Source of the DNA: Gaiellasilicea sp033857955
GTDB taxonomy: Bacteria; Actinomycetota; Thermoleophilia; Gaiellales; Gaiellaceae
Direction: 5' to 3'
DNA: 64,000 nt
NCBI GenBank assembly: GCA_033857955.1
Contig: JAWVCW010000020.1
Coordinates: forward strand, 1 to 64,000
The notes beneath the pieces are model-generated. The model did not search any database. It was not told where the DNA came from and saw only the letters and a list, made by a program, of their open reading frames with translations. Position 1 is the stretch's first letter. Each line of letters starts with the position of its first letter. Below, one piece after another: positions 8,846 through 15,749 of the stretch. The position numbers and the translations under genes are program-made.

Positions 8846-9390
8846 TACTCGGCCTCCGAGAAGCGCACCGGCTCGCCGCCGATCGGATAGTCCTTGCGCA
8901 GCGGGTGCCCTTCCCAGTCGTCCTCCATCAGGATCCGGGTCAGATTCGGATGCCCGTCGAAGGCGATGCCCATCATGTCCCAGGCCTCTCGCTCGTGCCA
9001 GTCCGCGGTCGGCCAGACCGGAACGACGGTCGCAACCGTGTCGCCGTCGTCGAGCAGCAGCTGCAGGCGTACGCGCGCAGAATCGTCGGCGACGCGGAGC
9101 AGGTGATAGTTCAGGGTGAAGCGGGTGGACTTCGGCTCAGGGGTGCGCTCGTAGCCCTGCGCTGCCGGGTCGTTGAGATCGCGCCCGCCGGCCGTGCCGT
9201 AGTAGCCGGCGACAGGGGTCGCACCCCAACCGAGGTAGTCGGTCGCGGTGATGTCGAGGAGCAGGTTGAACCCGAGCTCGTCGCGCAGGTACGTGCACGC
9301 CTCGAAGACGCGGGCGGGGTCGACGACGAGCGTCGTCTCCCCCAGCGCCTCATTTGTCTCGACGAGCCCCGGAACTCCTTCGTAGCCCAC
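8845..9390 (-). CDS. nuoC: NADH-quinone oxidoreductase subunit C
   Basis: 30-kDa-type subunit of the hydrophilic arm, 181 residues. The family signature WHEREAWDMMGIAFDGHPNLTR is present as two adjoining stretches near residues 131-152, followed by WEGHPLRKDYP. The GTG start shares one base with the nuoB stop (TAGTG). An inserted Gly/Tyr-rich loop near residues 54-82 (WGATPVAGYYGTAGG) is longer than in well-known homologues. Confidence 0.95.
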   Translation of the reverse strand: MGYEGVPGLVETNEALGETTLVVDPARVFEACTYLRDELGFNLLLDITATDYLGWGATPVAGYYGTAGGRDLNDPAAQGYERTPEPKSTRFTLNYHLLRVADDSARVRLQLLLDDGDTVATVVPVWPTADWHEREAWDMMGIAFDGHPNLTRILMEDDWEGHPLRKDYPIGGEPVRFSEAE

Positions 9391-9995
9391 TAGCTGGCGA
9401 CTCCGCGGATCTCGTACGCCGGCGGTACGCCGGCCATCACCTTCTCGTGCAACCGCATGATCCCCTCCATCAGCGCCTCGGGCCGCGGCGGGCACCCCGG
9501 CACGTGGATGTCGACGGGGACGATCTTGTCGACGCCCTGCAGGATCGTGTAGTTGTTGAACATGCCGCCTGAGCTCGCGCAGGCGCCCATCGCGATCACC
9601 CACTTCGGCTCGAGCATCTGGTCGTAGACCTGCCGCAGCGGCGCGGCCATCTTGTGGGCGACGCGTCCGGACACGATCATCAGGTCGGCCTGTCGCGGCG
9701 AGGAGCTGAACTTCTCCATCCCGAAGCGCGCGATGTCATAGCGCGACGAGACGATCGACATCATCTCGATCGCGCAACACGCGAGGCCGAAGGTCGCGGG
9801 CCACATCGACCGCGTCTGTGCCCAGGCGACCGCCTTCTCGAGCGTCGACAAGCCCAGCGCGTCCTCGAGGTTCTCGACCTCTTCCTCGAAGACCGCCTTC
9901 TTGGTCGGCCAGAGCAAACGCTCGGACTGGAGGCCGGCCTTGGCGAGCGGCCGCGTGGAAGCGCGGTTCGGATCGACGGACTTGTCTAGTGCCAC
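9390..9995 (-). CDS. nuoB: NADH-quinone oxidoreductase subunit B (cluster N2)
   Basis: Subunit carrying the terminal [4Fe-4S] cluster N2 that reduces quinone, 201 residues. The unusual adjacent cysteine pair C73-C74 (GLACCAIEMM) and the other ligands C139 and C168 (PGCPPRPE) are all present. The GTG start overlaps the nuoA stop by ten bases. The first 45 residues are less conserved and longer than in some homologues, so a later start is possible but no better candidate is seen. Confidence 0.96.
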   Translation of the reverse strand: MALDKSVDPNRASTRPLAKAGLQSERLLWPTKKAVFEEEVENLEDALGLSTLEKAVAWAQTRSMWPATFGLACCAIEMMSIVSSRYDIARFGMEKFSSSPRQADLMIVSGRVAHKMAAPLRQVYDQMLEPKWVIAMGACASSGGMFNNYTILQGVDKIVPVDIHVPGCPPRPEALMEGIMRLHEKVMAGVPPAYEIRGVAS

Positions 9996-10348
9996 TCGAG
10001 CGCTCCCTTGCGCCAGATGTAGACGTAGGCCACGGCGAGGACGGCGACGAACGCCAGGAACTCGGTCAGCCCGAACCAGCCGAGCCGCTCGAGCACGATC
10101 GCGAGCGGATAGAGAAAGACGATCTCGATGTCGAAGAGGATGAAGAGCATCGCCGTCAGGTAGAAGCTGACCGTGAAGCGCTGCTGGGCCGGCGGGCCCT
10201 CGGACACCCCGGACTCGAACGGGAGGAAGCGCGCCTTCACCCGGTGCTGCGGAGGCTGGGCGAATATGAACGTGAACACGATCATCGAGGCCGGAATTGC
10301 AGCCGCGAGGAACGCGTAGACGAGGATCGGAAAGTAGTCGCCCAGCAT
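9986..10348 (-). CDS. nuoA: NADH-quinone oxidoreductase subunit A, first gene of the nuo operon
   Basis: Small membrane subunit with three helices, 120 residues. The conserved acidic motif PFESGV after helix 1 and LFDIEIVFLYP in helix 2 identify it. I chose the ATG at 10348 (MLGDYFPILVYAF) because it gives the usual N-terminus; an upstream GTG would add 18 polar residues. A TAGCGT -10-like box lies 13 bases before the ATG. The gene diverges from the Fe-S carrier gene, and the shared region holds a 16-base palindrome. Confidence 0.95.
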   Translation of the reverse strand: MLGDYFPILVYAFLAAAIPASMIVFTFIFAQPPQHRVKARFLPFESGVSEGPPAQQRFTVSFYLTAMLFILFDIEIVFLYPLAIVLERLGWFGLTEFLAFVAVLAVAYVYIWRKGALEWH

Positions 10349-10481
10349 CCGAGTCCGACCTACGCTAGCAAGGTTGCTGACCCCGCACGAAGAGAGGTGC
10401 AAGCGCAGGTTTCAAGCGTGACACCGGTGTTACAAAGTCCGCCTCTGGGCGACGACTTTCGGCCCTGCTACCATCCTCTGC
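10349..10481. promoter_or_regulatory. Divergent promoter region nuoA / Fe-S carrier with near-perfect palindrome
   Basis: These 133 bases separate two divergent genes. TACGCTA at 10361-10367 reads as a -10 on both strands (TAGCGT towards nuoA). TACCAT at 10469-10474 lies seven bases before the carrier ATG, which suggests a leaderless transcript. A palindrome at 10417-10432 (GTGACACC/GGTGTTAC, one mismatch between arms) looks like an operator placed to control either or both genes. The binding protein is unknown. Confidence 0.5.
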
Positions 10482-10898
10482 ATGGAGATCATCGAGCGCC
10501 CCGACACTCTCGTTTCCCTGACCCCGACCGCCGCGGACAAAGTCCGTGAGCTGATGGCCGAGGACCCTGAAGGCGAGAGCTCGGTTTTGCGCGTCGCGAT
10601 CCAGGGCGGCGGCTGCTCGGGCTTCCAGTACGGGCTCGGCTTCGACGCCGGCCCGGTCGACGACGACGAGACGCTCGTCCAGCACGGCGTCACGATCGTG
10701 ATCGACCCGTACAGCGTCCCCTACCTCAAGGGCGCGACGATCGACTTCCTGAACGGCCTCGAGGAGTCCGGGTTCAAGATCGACAACCCGAACGCCTCCG
10801 CCTCGTGCGGCTGCGGCCACAGCTTCACCGTCGAGGAAGGTGCGGGAGCCGCACCCGCCGCGCACGGCGACGGCTGCGGCTCCGGTTGCTCGCACTAG
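10482..10898 (+). CDS. A-type iron-sulfur carrier protein (ErpA/IscA/HesB family) with Cys/His-rich tail
   Basis: Probably receives and hands on Fe-S clusters; it lies beside the Fe-S-rich nuo operon. It has 138 residues. The three family cysteines are present: C45 in GGGCSGFQY, and C109 and C111 in SCGCG. After the canonical end (SFTVEEG) there is an extra tail of about 20 residues, alanine-rich and then HGDGCGSGCSH, with two more cysteines and two histidines that could bind metal. The start ATG is seven bases after a TACCAT box. It ends one base before the convergent lipoprotein gene. ErpA and SufA cannot be told apart from sequence alone. Confidence 0.88.
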   Translation: MEIIERPDTLVSLTPTAADKVRELMAEDPEGESSVLRVAIQGGGCSGFQYGLGFDAGPVDDDETLVQHGVTIVIDPYSVPYLKGATIDFLNGLEESGFKIDNPNASASCGCGHSFTVEEGAGAAPAAHGDGCGSGCSH

Positions 10899-10899
10899 C

Positions 10900-11682
10900 T
10901 CACTCGACCGAGAACCTCTTCTCGATCTCGTTCACGTCGTCGAAGAGGGCGTACTCGACGCCGGTCTCGAACGTGTACGTGAGGTAGACGGTGCTGTACG
11001 GTGGAACGTCGATCGCGCCGCCGTGGACGCCGCCCGGCGCCGGGCCCTTCATGCCGCTCTCCATCCAGGCGTTGAGGTCCTTGGCGGTCTTTCCGGGAGC
11101 GTACGAGACCATGAAGACACCGCTGGCCTCGTCGGAGTCGTTCCGTAGCTCCAACGTCCTTTCACCCGCCTCCAACCGTGGTGCGGTCAAGCCCTTCCCG
11201 AGTTCGAGCGTTGCATCGGCCTTCGGCGCACTCGCGCCGGCTCTCCCCGCGACCTCGAGCTCGCTGATCATCCCGTCCATGAAGTGCGGCCTTCCGTTCG
11301 GACCGTCCAGGAAGCAGATCAGCGCGTAGCGGCCCGGCTCGAGCTCCTCGGTCAGCGCCGCCGTCTCGCCGGGCGCGACAGTCGGAAGGCCAGCACGGAT
11401 CTTCGCCCAGGACGGAGGCTCCTGTTCCTGGGAAGCCGGATCGGAGAGAAGCTGCTTGACGTCGGCGAGCGTCTTGCCGTCCCCTAGCCGCACGAGCGCG
11501 AACTCGTGGGGCTCGCCGCCGGTATTCGTCAACTGCATGGTCGTCCAGCCGCCCTCGACCCTCTTCGGCATCACGAAGGCGTATTCGTCGCTCTGGATCT
11601 CGACGACGTTTGCTGCCGGCTCGTTGGCTCCCCCGCACCCGGCTGCCAGTGCCACGGCTGCGATCACGATCATCCTGCGCAT
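10900..11682 (-). CDS. Lipoprotein with two cupredoxin-like halves, function unknown
   Basis: Secreted, lipid-anchored protein of 260 residues. The signal peptide ends in a lipobox (ALAAGC) at about residues 12-16. The mature part has two similar beta-rich halves. The first contains NTGGEPHEFALVRL and the RYALICFLDGPNGRPH loop, resembling a cupredoxin or EfeO-type N-terminal fold; the second has LELRNDSDEASGVFMVSY. A good GGAGGAG ribosome site precedes the ATG. Copper or iron binding is conceivable (His, Cys and Met in the first half), but I see no full type-1 copper site, so I leave the function open. Confidence 0.8.
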   Translation of the reverse strand: MRRMIVIAAVALAAGCGGANEPAANVVEIQSDEYAFVMPKRVEGGWTTMQLTNTGGEPHEFALVRLGDGKTLADVKQLLSDPASQEQEPPSWAKIRAGLPTVAPGETAALTEELEPGRYALICFLDGPNGRPHFMDGMISELEVAGRAGASAPKADATLELGKGLTAPRLEAGERTLELRNDSDEASGVFMVSYAPGKTAKDLNAWMESGMKGPAPGGVHGGAIDVPPYSTVYLTYTFETGVEYALFDDVNEIEKRFSVE

Positions 11683-11765
11683 CGAACTCCTCCTTCGTGG
11701 GTTGTTCTCGACGGTAGGAGCCGCCGCGCCGCACGTCGTCGCCCCGGGGCGCGATCCTCCGTCGC

Positions 11766-11796
11766 TCGTGCGGGCGACCCGCTATCGCCCGCACGA
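11766..11796. promoter_or_regulatory. Perfect 12-base inverted repeat upstream of the broken sensor kinase
   Basis: Arms TCGTGCGGGCGA (11766-11777) and TCGCCCGCACGA (11785-11796) match perfectly around a 7-base loop. It lies four bases upstream of the likely -35 box of the kinase gene and within the divergent gap to the lipoprotein gene. It could be an operator for a dimeric regulator. There is no T-run after it, so a terminator is less likely. Confidence 0.55.
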
Positions 11797-11799
11797 CTG

Positions 11800-11828
11800 A
11801 TGACACGGGCCCGCAACCGACGTAGCCT
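11800..11828 (+). promoter_or_regulatory. Promoter of the two-component genes (leaderless)
   Basis: ATGACA (11800-11805) and TAGCCT (11823-11828) are separated by 17 bases, close to the -35/-10 consensus. Only six bases separate the -10 from the ATG at 11835, so transcription would start at or next to the start codon. Confidence 0.5.
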
Positions 11829-11834
11829 CAGCCC

Positions 11835-12841
11835 ATGAGGAGCGGGCCTGCACCACGCGACGTACTCCTGGCTCTGGGCCTCGCAGCGCTTGCGGAGGCG
11901 GAGATCGCCTTCGTCCAGGTGGACTACCCGGGATGGCTCTACATCCTGGCCCTTGCGCTCAGCCTCTCCCTGATCGTGCGCGTGCGCCTGCCGCTCGTCG
12001 CGCTTGCGACCAATATCGGCGGCTTCTTGCTGATCGACCTCTACACGCCGCCCAACCAGGACCCGATCGCACTCGCGCTCACGCTCGCGATCGCCGTCTA
12101 CTCAGCCGGGGCGCACACGCGCGGGCGCTCGACGGTCGCTGAGCTCGTACTCGTCGCCTCGATCTCGGTCCTCGGGATCCTCGCCGACTCGGGAAACGGC
12201 GGGCTCGCGGACACGATCGGCAACGCCGTCTTCTTCGTCGGGATCTTCGGCGGGGTCTGGCTCGCCGGCCGCGCGAGCTGCACGACGTCGTCTCGCATGC
12301 GATCAGCGTGATCGTGCTCCAGGCGCGCGGCGCGCGGCACGCCGAAGACGCGGAGCGCGACGAGGCGCTGAAGCAAATCGAGTCGACCGGAGCAACGGCG
12401 CTCGCCGAGATGCGCCGGCTGCTGCACATACTGCGCGCGGACGACGAAGAGGTCGCACTCGCGCCTCAGCCGTCGCTCACTCACCTCGAGCTGCTCGTCG
12501 CGCAGGTGCGCGATGCCGGGCTCCCCGTCGACCTGCGCATCGAGGGCGACCGCCGCGAGCTCCCGCCCGGAGTCGACGTCTCGGCGTACCGGATCGTGCA
12601 GGAGGCGCTGACGAACGCGCTCAAGCATGCCGGTCACGCGCGCGCAAGGGTCTTGGTCCGCTTCCGGCCCGATGCGCTCGAGCTCGAGATCGCCGACACG
12701 GGCACGGGCTCCGCCAACGGCGTCGGCGGCGGCCACGGTCTCGCGGGAATGCGCGAGCGTGTCGCAGTCTTCGGCGGCGAGCTCGCGAGCGGGCCGCGGC
12801 CGGAAGGAGGTTTCACGATCAACGCGCGGTTGCCGCTGTGA
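11835..12841 (+). pseudogene. NarL/DesK-type sensor histidine kinase, disrupted by internal deletion and frameshift
   Basis: The first reading frame (11835-12311) encodes about 145 residues of membrane sensor with several hydrophobic helices and ends GVWLAGRA, after which it runs into an out-of-frame tail and a TGA. The second frame carries the phosphoacceptor box RELHDVVSHAISVIVLQ from 12272, then the N-box (EALTNALKHA) and G-box (HGLAGMRER) of the ATPase domain, and ends at 12841. The helical linker normally found between membrane part and H-box (about 35-50 residues) is missing, and the frame shifts there. A GTG at 12308 overlaps the first stop, but a protein made from it would lack the histidine. 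It may be a real pseudogene or an assembly collapse. The paired regulator is intact. Confidence 0.7.
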
Positions 12842-12848
12842 TGGAACT

Positions 12849-13505
12849 GTGATCCGCGTTCTCGTCGCCGACGACCAGCGACTGGTGCGCTCGGGCTTCC
12901 GCATGATCCTCGGCGCGGACGCCGGGCTCGAGGTCGTCGGCGAGGCGAGCGACGGCGTCGAGGCCGTCGCGGAAGCAGGACGACTGGCGCCGGACGTCGT
13001 GCTGATGGACGTCCGCATGCCCCGCGTCGACGGAATCGAGGCGACGCGGCAGATCTCGCTGTTCCCGGCTGCGCCGCGCGTGCTCGTGCTGACCACCTTC
13101 GACCTCGACGAGTTCGTGTTCGCCGCGCTGCGGGCGGGCGCGAGCGGCTTTCTGCTCAAGGATGCGCCCGAGGCGCAGCTCCTCGCGGCGATTCGCGTCG
13201 TCGCGGACGGCGGCTCGCTCTTCGCACCCGCAGTGACCCGCAAGCTGATCGAACGATTCGCGAGCCTGGGGGAGCCTCCGTCGCCGCCGGCCGTGGTCGA
13301 GACGCTCACCACCCGCGAGGTCGAGGTGCTGCGGTTGCTTGCTCGCGGGCGCTCGAACGCCGAGATTGCGGCGGAGCTCGTGGTCAGCGAGCACACCGTC
13401 AAGACCCATGTCGCCCACGTACTTTCGAAACTGGATCTCCGGGACCGGATCCAGGCCGTGATCCTCGCGTACGAGTCCGGTCTTGTTCGCCCGGGCGCCG
13501 GCTAG
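12849..13505 (+). CDS. NarL/FixJ-family response regulator
   Basis: Cytoplasmic DNA-binding response regulator, 218 residues. The receiver domain (about 1-120) has the acidic pair in VADDQR, the phosphorylated aspartate in VVLMDVRMP, the threonine in VLTTFD and the lysine in FLLKDA. A LuxR-type HTH follows (LTTREVEVLRLLARGRSN... VSEHTVKTHVAHVLSKL). The start is a GTG seven bases after the kinase stop; the ATG at 12841 hits a stop after three codons. Its cognate kinase upstream is broken, so the signal input is doubtful. It shares a CTAG with the convergent gene. Confidence 0.93.
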   Translation: MIRVLVADDQRLVRSGFRMILGADAGLEVVGEASDGVEAVAEAGRLAPDVVLMDVRMPRVDGIEATRQISLFPAAPRVLVLTTFDLDEFVFAALRAGASGFLLKDAPEAQLLAAIRVVADGGSLFAPAVTRKLIERFASLGEPPSPPAVVETLTTREVEVLRLLARGRSNAEIAAELVVSEHTVKTHVAHVLSKLDLRDRIQAVILAYESGLVRPGAG

Positions 13506-14041
13506 CCGCCCCGCAATCGTCGGACGAGGTCGCGCGCGTCCGCTTCGCTCGCCGCGGCGATCTGGATTCCCGGCGCGTCCGTGAACCCGTCCGGGTAGGA
13601 GTCGTAGTCGATCTCCGGGAACGCGACGATCTCGTCGCCGACGACCAGCGCGACGTGATGCCAGCCCTGGTCGCGGCCGCCGACCCGGGCCGCCTCCTTC
13701 GTGACTCGGGCAAATGCTCTGCTTCCCTCGGCCGTGAGGTCGACGACCACCAGGGGAGTACCCGTGCTCGAGTCGGTGGCGCGCCGCACAGTCGAGCGAT
13801 CGATGTCTTCGCCCGTCAGAGCCGGCGCGACCAGCACCGCGTAGTGGAAGACACCCGGGGGCGGCTGCTCCACGACCCCTGGGCACGCGACGCGCGGCGG
13901 TCCGCAACGCAGCTCGCCATCGGTGCCCGGCCCACTGATCGCCGTCTCGAGGTGGTAGATCGCGAACCGGTCGAGGTCCCGATCGCCGCCCCCGCAGCCG
14001 GCGCAGAGGACGAACAGCAGTCCGGCGAGGACCCCCTTCAT
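13502..14041 (-). CDS. Lipoprotein with SecD P1-head-like domain
   Basis: Predicted lipoprotein of 179 residues: MKGVLAGLLFVLCAGC is a signal peptide with lipobox. The mature part includes AVLVAPALTGEDIDRSTV, LVVVDLTAEGSRAFARVTKEA and HVALVVGDEIVAFPEI. These resemble the 'head' domain of SecD, where a similar pattern (L.GEDI..A, V.F.L..EG...F...T, AIVLDG.V.S.P.I) is conserved. It probably acts outside the membrane, but its partner is unknown. Its ATG (14041) and the ATG that could start fprA (14040) overlap on opposite strands. Confidence 0.75.
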   Translation of the reverse strand: MKGVLAGLLFVLCAGCGGGDRDLDRFAIYHLETAISGPGTDGELRCGPPRVACPGVVEQPPPGVFHYAVLVAPALTGEDIDRSTVRRATDSSTGTPLVVVDLTAEGSRAFARVTKEAARVGGRDQGWHHVALVVGDEIVAFPEIDYDSYPDGFTDAPGIQIAAASEADARDLVRRLRGG

Positions 14042-14060
14042 GTTCCGTAGCATCACCCAG

Positions 14061-15392
14061 GTGAGCGCGACCGACAACCTCCGCGTCGCCGTCGTCGGCT
14101 CCGGCCCGGCCGGGTTCTACGCCGCCGCGGCGCTCTTCGCGAGCGACCTTGACGTCGAGGTCGACATGATCGAGCGGCTGCCGACCCCGTGGGGGCTCGT
14201 GCGGCTCGGGGTGGCACCCGACCATCCGAACATCAAGTCCGTCTCGCGCGCGTTCGAGAAGACGGCCCTCAACCCCGGGTTTCGGTTCTTCGGCAATGTC
14301 GAAGTCGGCAAGGACGTCGCGCACGCCGAGCTCGCAGGGCTCTACGACGCCGTCGTCTACTCGGTCGGCGCACAGACAGACCGCCAGCTCGGGATCCCCG
14401 GCGAGGACCTGCCCGGTTCCTGGCCCGCAACCGCATTCGTCGCCTGGTACAACGGCCATCCCGACTTCCAGGGCCTCTCGTTCGACTTCTCCGGCGAGCG
14501 CGTCGTCGTGATCGGGAACGGGAACGTCGCGCTCGACGTCGCTCGCATGCTGGCGCTCACCCCCGAGGAGCTCGCTCCGACCGACACGACCGACGCCGCG
14601 ATCGAGGCGATCAACGGGTCCGGGATCCGCGAGATCCTGGTCGTCGGCCGGCGCGGCCCTGTGCAGGCGGCCTGGACGCCGGTCGAGGTGGGAGAGCTCG
14701 GCGAGCTGGTGGGCGCCGACGTGATCGTCGACCCAGCCGACCTCGAGCTGGACGCGGCCAGCGCGGCGGAGCTCGAGGCGTCGCCACCTACGGTCCGCCG
14801 CAACGTCGAGCACCTGCGCGAGTACGCGACGCGCGTGCCCGCCGGGAAGCCGCGTGCGATCCGCCTTCGCTTCTTCTCGTCCCCGATCGCAATCCACGGA
14901 GGGGACAAGGTCGAGGCCATCGAGCTCGTGCGCAACGATCTCGTCGACGGGCGCGCGGTGCCGACCGAGGAGCGCGAGATGATCCCCTGCGGAGTCGTCT
15001 TTCGCAGCGTGGGCTACCAGGGCGTCGCGCTCGCGGGCGTCCCGTTCGACGAGGGCTCGGCGACGATCCCGAACGAAGGCGGCCGTGTCGAGCCCGGGCT
15101 CTATGCAGCCGGCTGGATCAAGCGAGGCCCGAGCGGCGTGATCGGAACGAACAAGAAGGACGCAACCGAGACGGTCGCGCTGCTGGTCGAGGACGCGCAC
15201 GCCGGCCTGCTGCCTCCGCGTGGGGAAGGGACGCTCGAGGCGCTGCTCGAGGAGCGCGGCGTCGAGGCGGTGATGTACGCCGGCTGGGAGGCGATCGACT
15301 CAGCAGAGCGCATCGCCGGCGAGCCGCACGGACGACCCCGGATCAAGCTCTGCACGTGGGCCGACCTGCTCGCAGCCGCGAAACCCTCCTAG
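14061..15392 (+). CDS. fprA: Ferredoxin/adrenodoxin--NADP+ reductase, FprA type
   Basis: FAD flavoprotein that transfers electrons between NADPH and ferredoxin, 443 residues. The FAD fingerprint VVGSGPAGFYAAAAL is at the N-terminus, the RLPTPWGLVRLGVAPDH stretch is characteristic of the adrenodoxin-reductase family, the second nucleotide fold is VVIGNGNVALDVARML, and the C-terminal AGWIKRGPSGVIGTNK binds FAD/NADP. I prefer the GTG at 14061 because the Rossmann fold then begins at residue 7 as usual; an in-frame ATG at 14040 adds seven residues and overlaps the divergent gene. Confidence 0.93.
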   Translation: MSATDNLRVAVVGSGPAGFYAAAALFASDLDVEVDMIERLPTPWGLVRLGVAPDHPNIKSVSRAFEKTALNPGFRFFGNVEVGKDVAHAELAGLYDAVVYSVGAQTDRQLGIPGEDLPGSWPATAFVAWYNGHPDFQGLSFDFSGERVVVIGNGNVALDVARMLALTPEELAPTDTTDAAIEAINGSGIREILVVGRRGPVQAAWTPVEVGELGELVGADVIVDPADLELDAASAAELEASPPTVRRNVEHLREYATRVPAGKPRAIRLRFFSSPIAIHGGDKVEAIELVRNDLVDGRAVPTEEREMIPCGVVFRSVGYQGVALAGVPFDEGSATIPNEGGRVEPGLYAAGWIKRGPSGVIGTNKKDATETVALLVEDAHAGLLPPRGEGTLEALLEERGVEAVMYAGWEAIDSAERIAGEPHGRPRIKLCTWADLLAAAKPS

Positions 15393-15406
15393 TAACAGTC
15401 TGTTAC
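15392..15406. promoter_or_regulatory. Perfect 15-base palindrome after fprA
   Basis: Arms GTAACAG and CTGTTAC match perfectly around one central base. It begins on the last base of the fprA stop and lies about 57 bases upstream of the zinc-ribbon gene. It shares its outer half-site (GTRACA...TGTTAC) with the palindrome at 10417-10432. It is possibly an operator; no T-run follows. Confidence 0.45.
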
Positions 15407-15462
15407 AAGCCATCCCCCGTTTCGGGGACGAAAACGCAGCCGCGGGAACCCATACTTTGCAA

Positions 15463-15663
15463 GTGGATTCGCTCACTGTCGAGTGTCTCTGCTGCGGCCA
15501 TTCCAGACAGTCCAGTCCCGGCCCGCGGCGGTACGAGAAGCCAAGCACCTGCCCGCGCTGCGGGTACGTCGGGTGGGCGTACTCGATCGACCTGACTGAA
15601 AAGACGCGAAAGCTCTTCCGCGACCTTCCGCTCGAACAACGCTTCCGGCTCCGCCCCGTCTAG
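15463..15663 (+). CDS. Small zinc-ribbon protein, function unknown
   Basis: Protein of 66 residues with two CxxC-type knuckles, ECLCCGHS and CPRCGYVGWA, about 23 residues apart, which fits a four-cysteine zinc ribbon. The C-terminal half is a charged amphipathic helix (TEKTRKLFRDLPLEQRF). I chose the GTG at 15463; a CATACT box lies six bases before it, suggesting a leaderless start. A TTG at 15457 would add two residues. I do not recognise a named family. Confidence 0.7.
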   Translation: MDSLTVECLCCGHSRQSSPGPRRYEKPSTCPRCGYVGWAYSIDLTEKTRKLFRDLPLEQRFRLRPV

Positions 15664-15749
15664 CGTTTTCGCGACACGCGGGTTGCATCCGTCCGCCGCG
15701 CCTCTCATTCTCTCCTTCGCAGGGGTCAACCGAGGTCAAGGAGACGGCA

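Noticed and set aside
4105..8890. Very long open frames on the plus strand opposite the nuo genes
   Set aside because: They are antisense shadows caused by high GC at codon position 3; their products are Arg/Ala/Asp-rich without motifs, whereas the minus strand encodes complete NuoG, NuoF, NuoE and NuoD.
12308..12841. Independent short histidine kinase gene starting at GTG 12308
   Set aside because: The phosphoacceptor histidine lies upstream of this GTG, so the product would be an ATPase domain without its substrate site; a broken longer gene explains the data better.
15664..15749. Purine riboswitch upstream of the NCS2 permease
   Set aside because: No three-way-junction pattern or conserved core is visible in the short gap; a normal ribosome site is enough.
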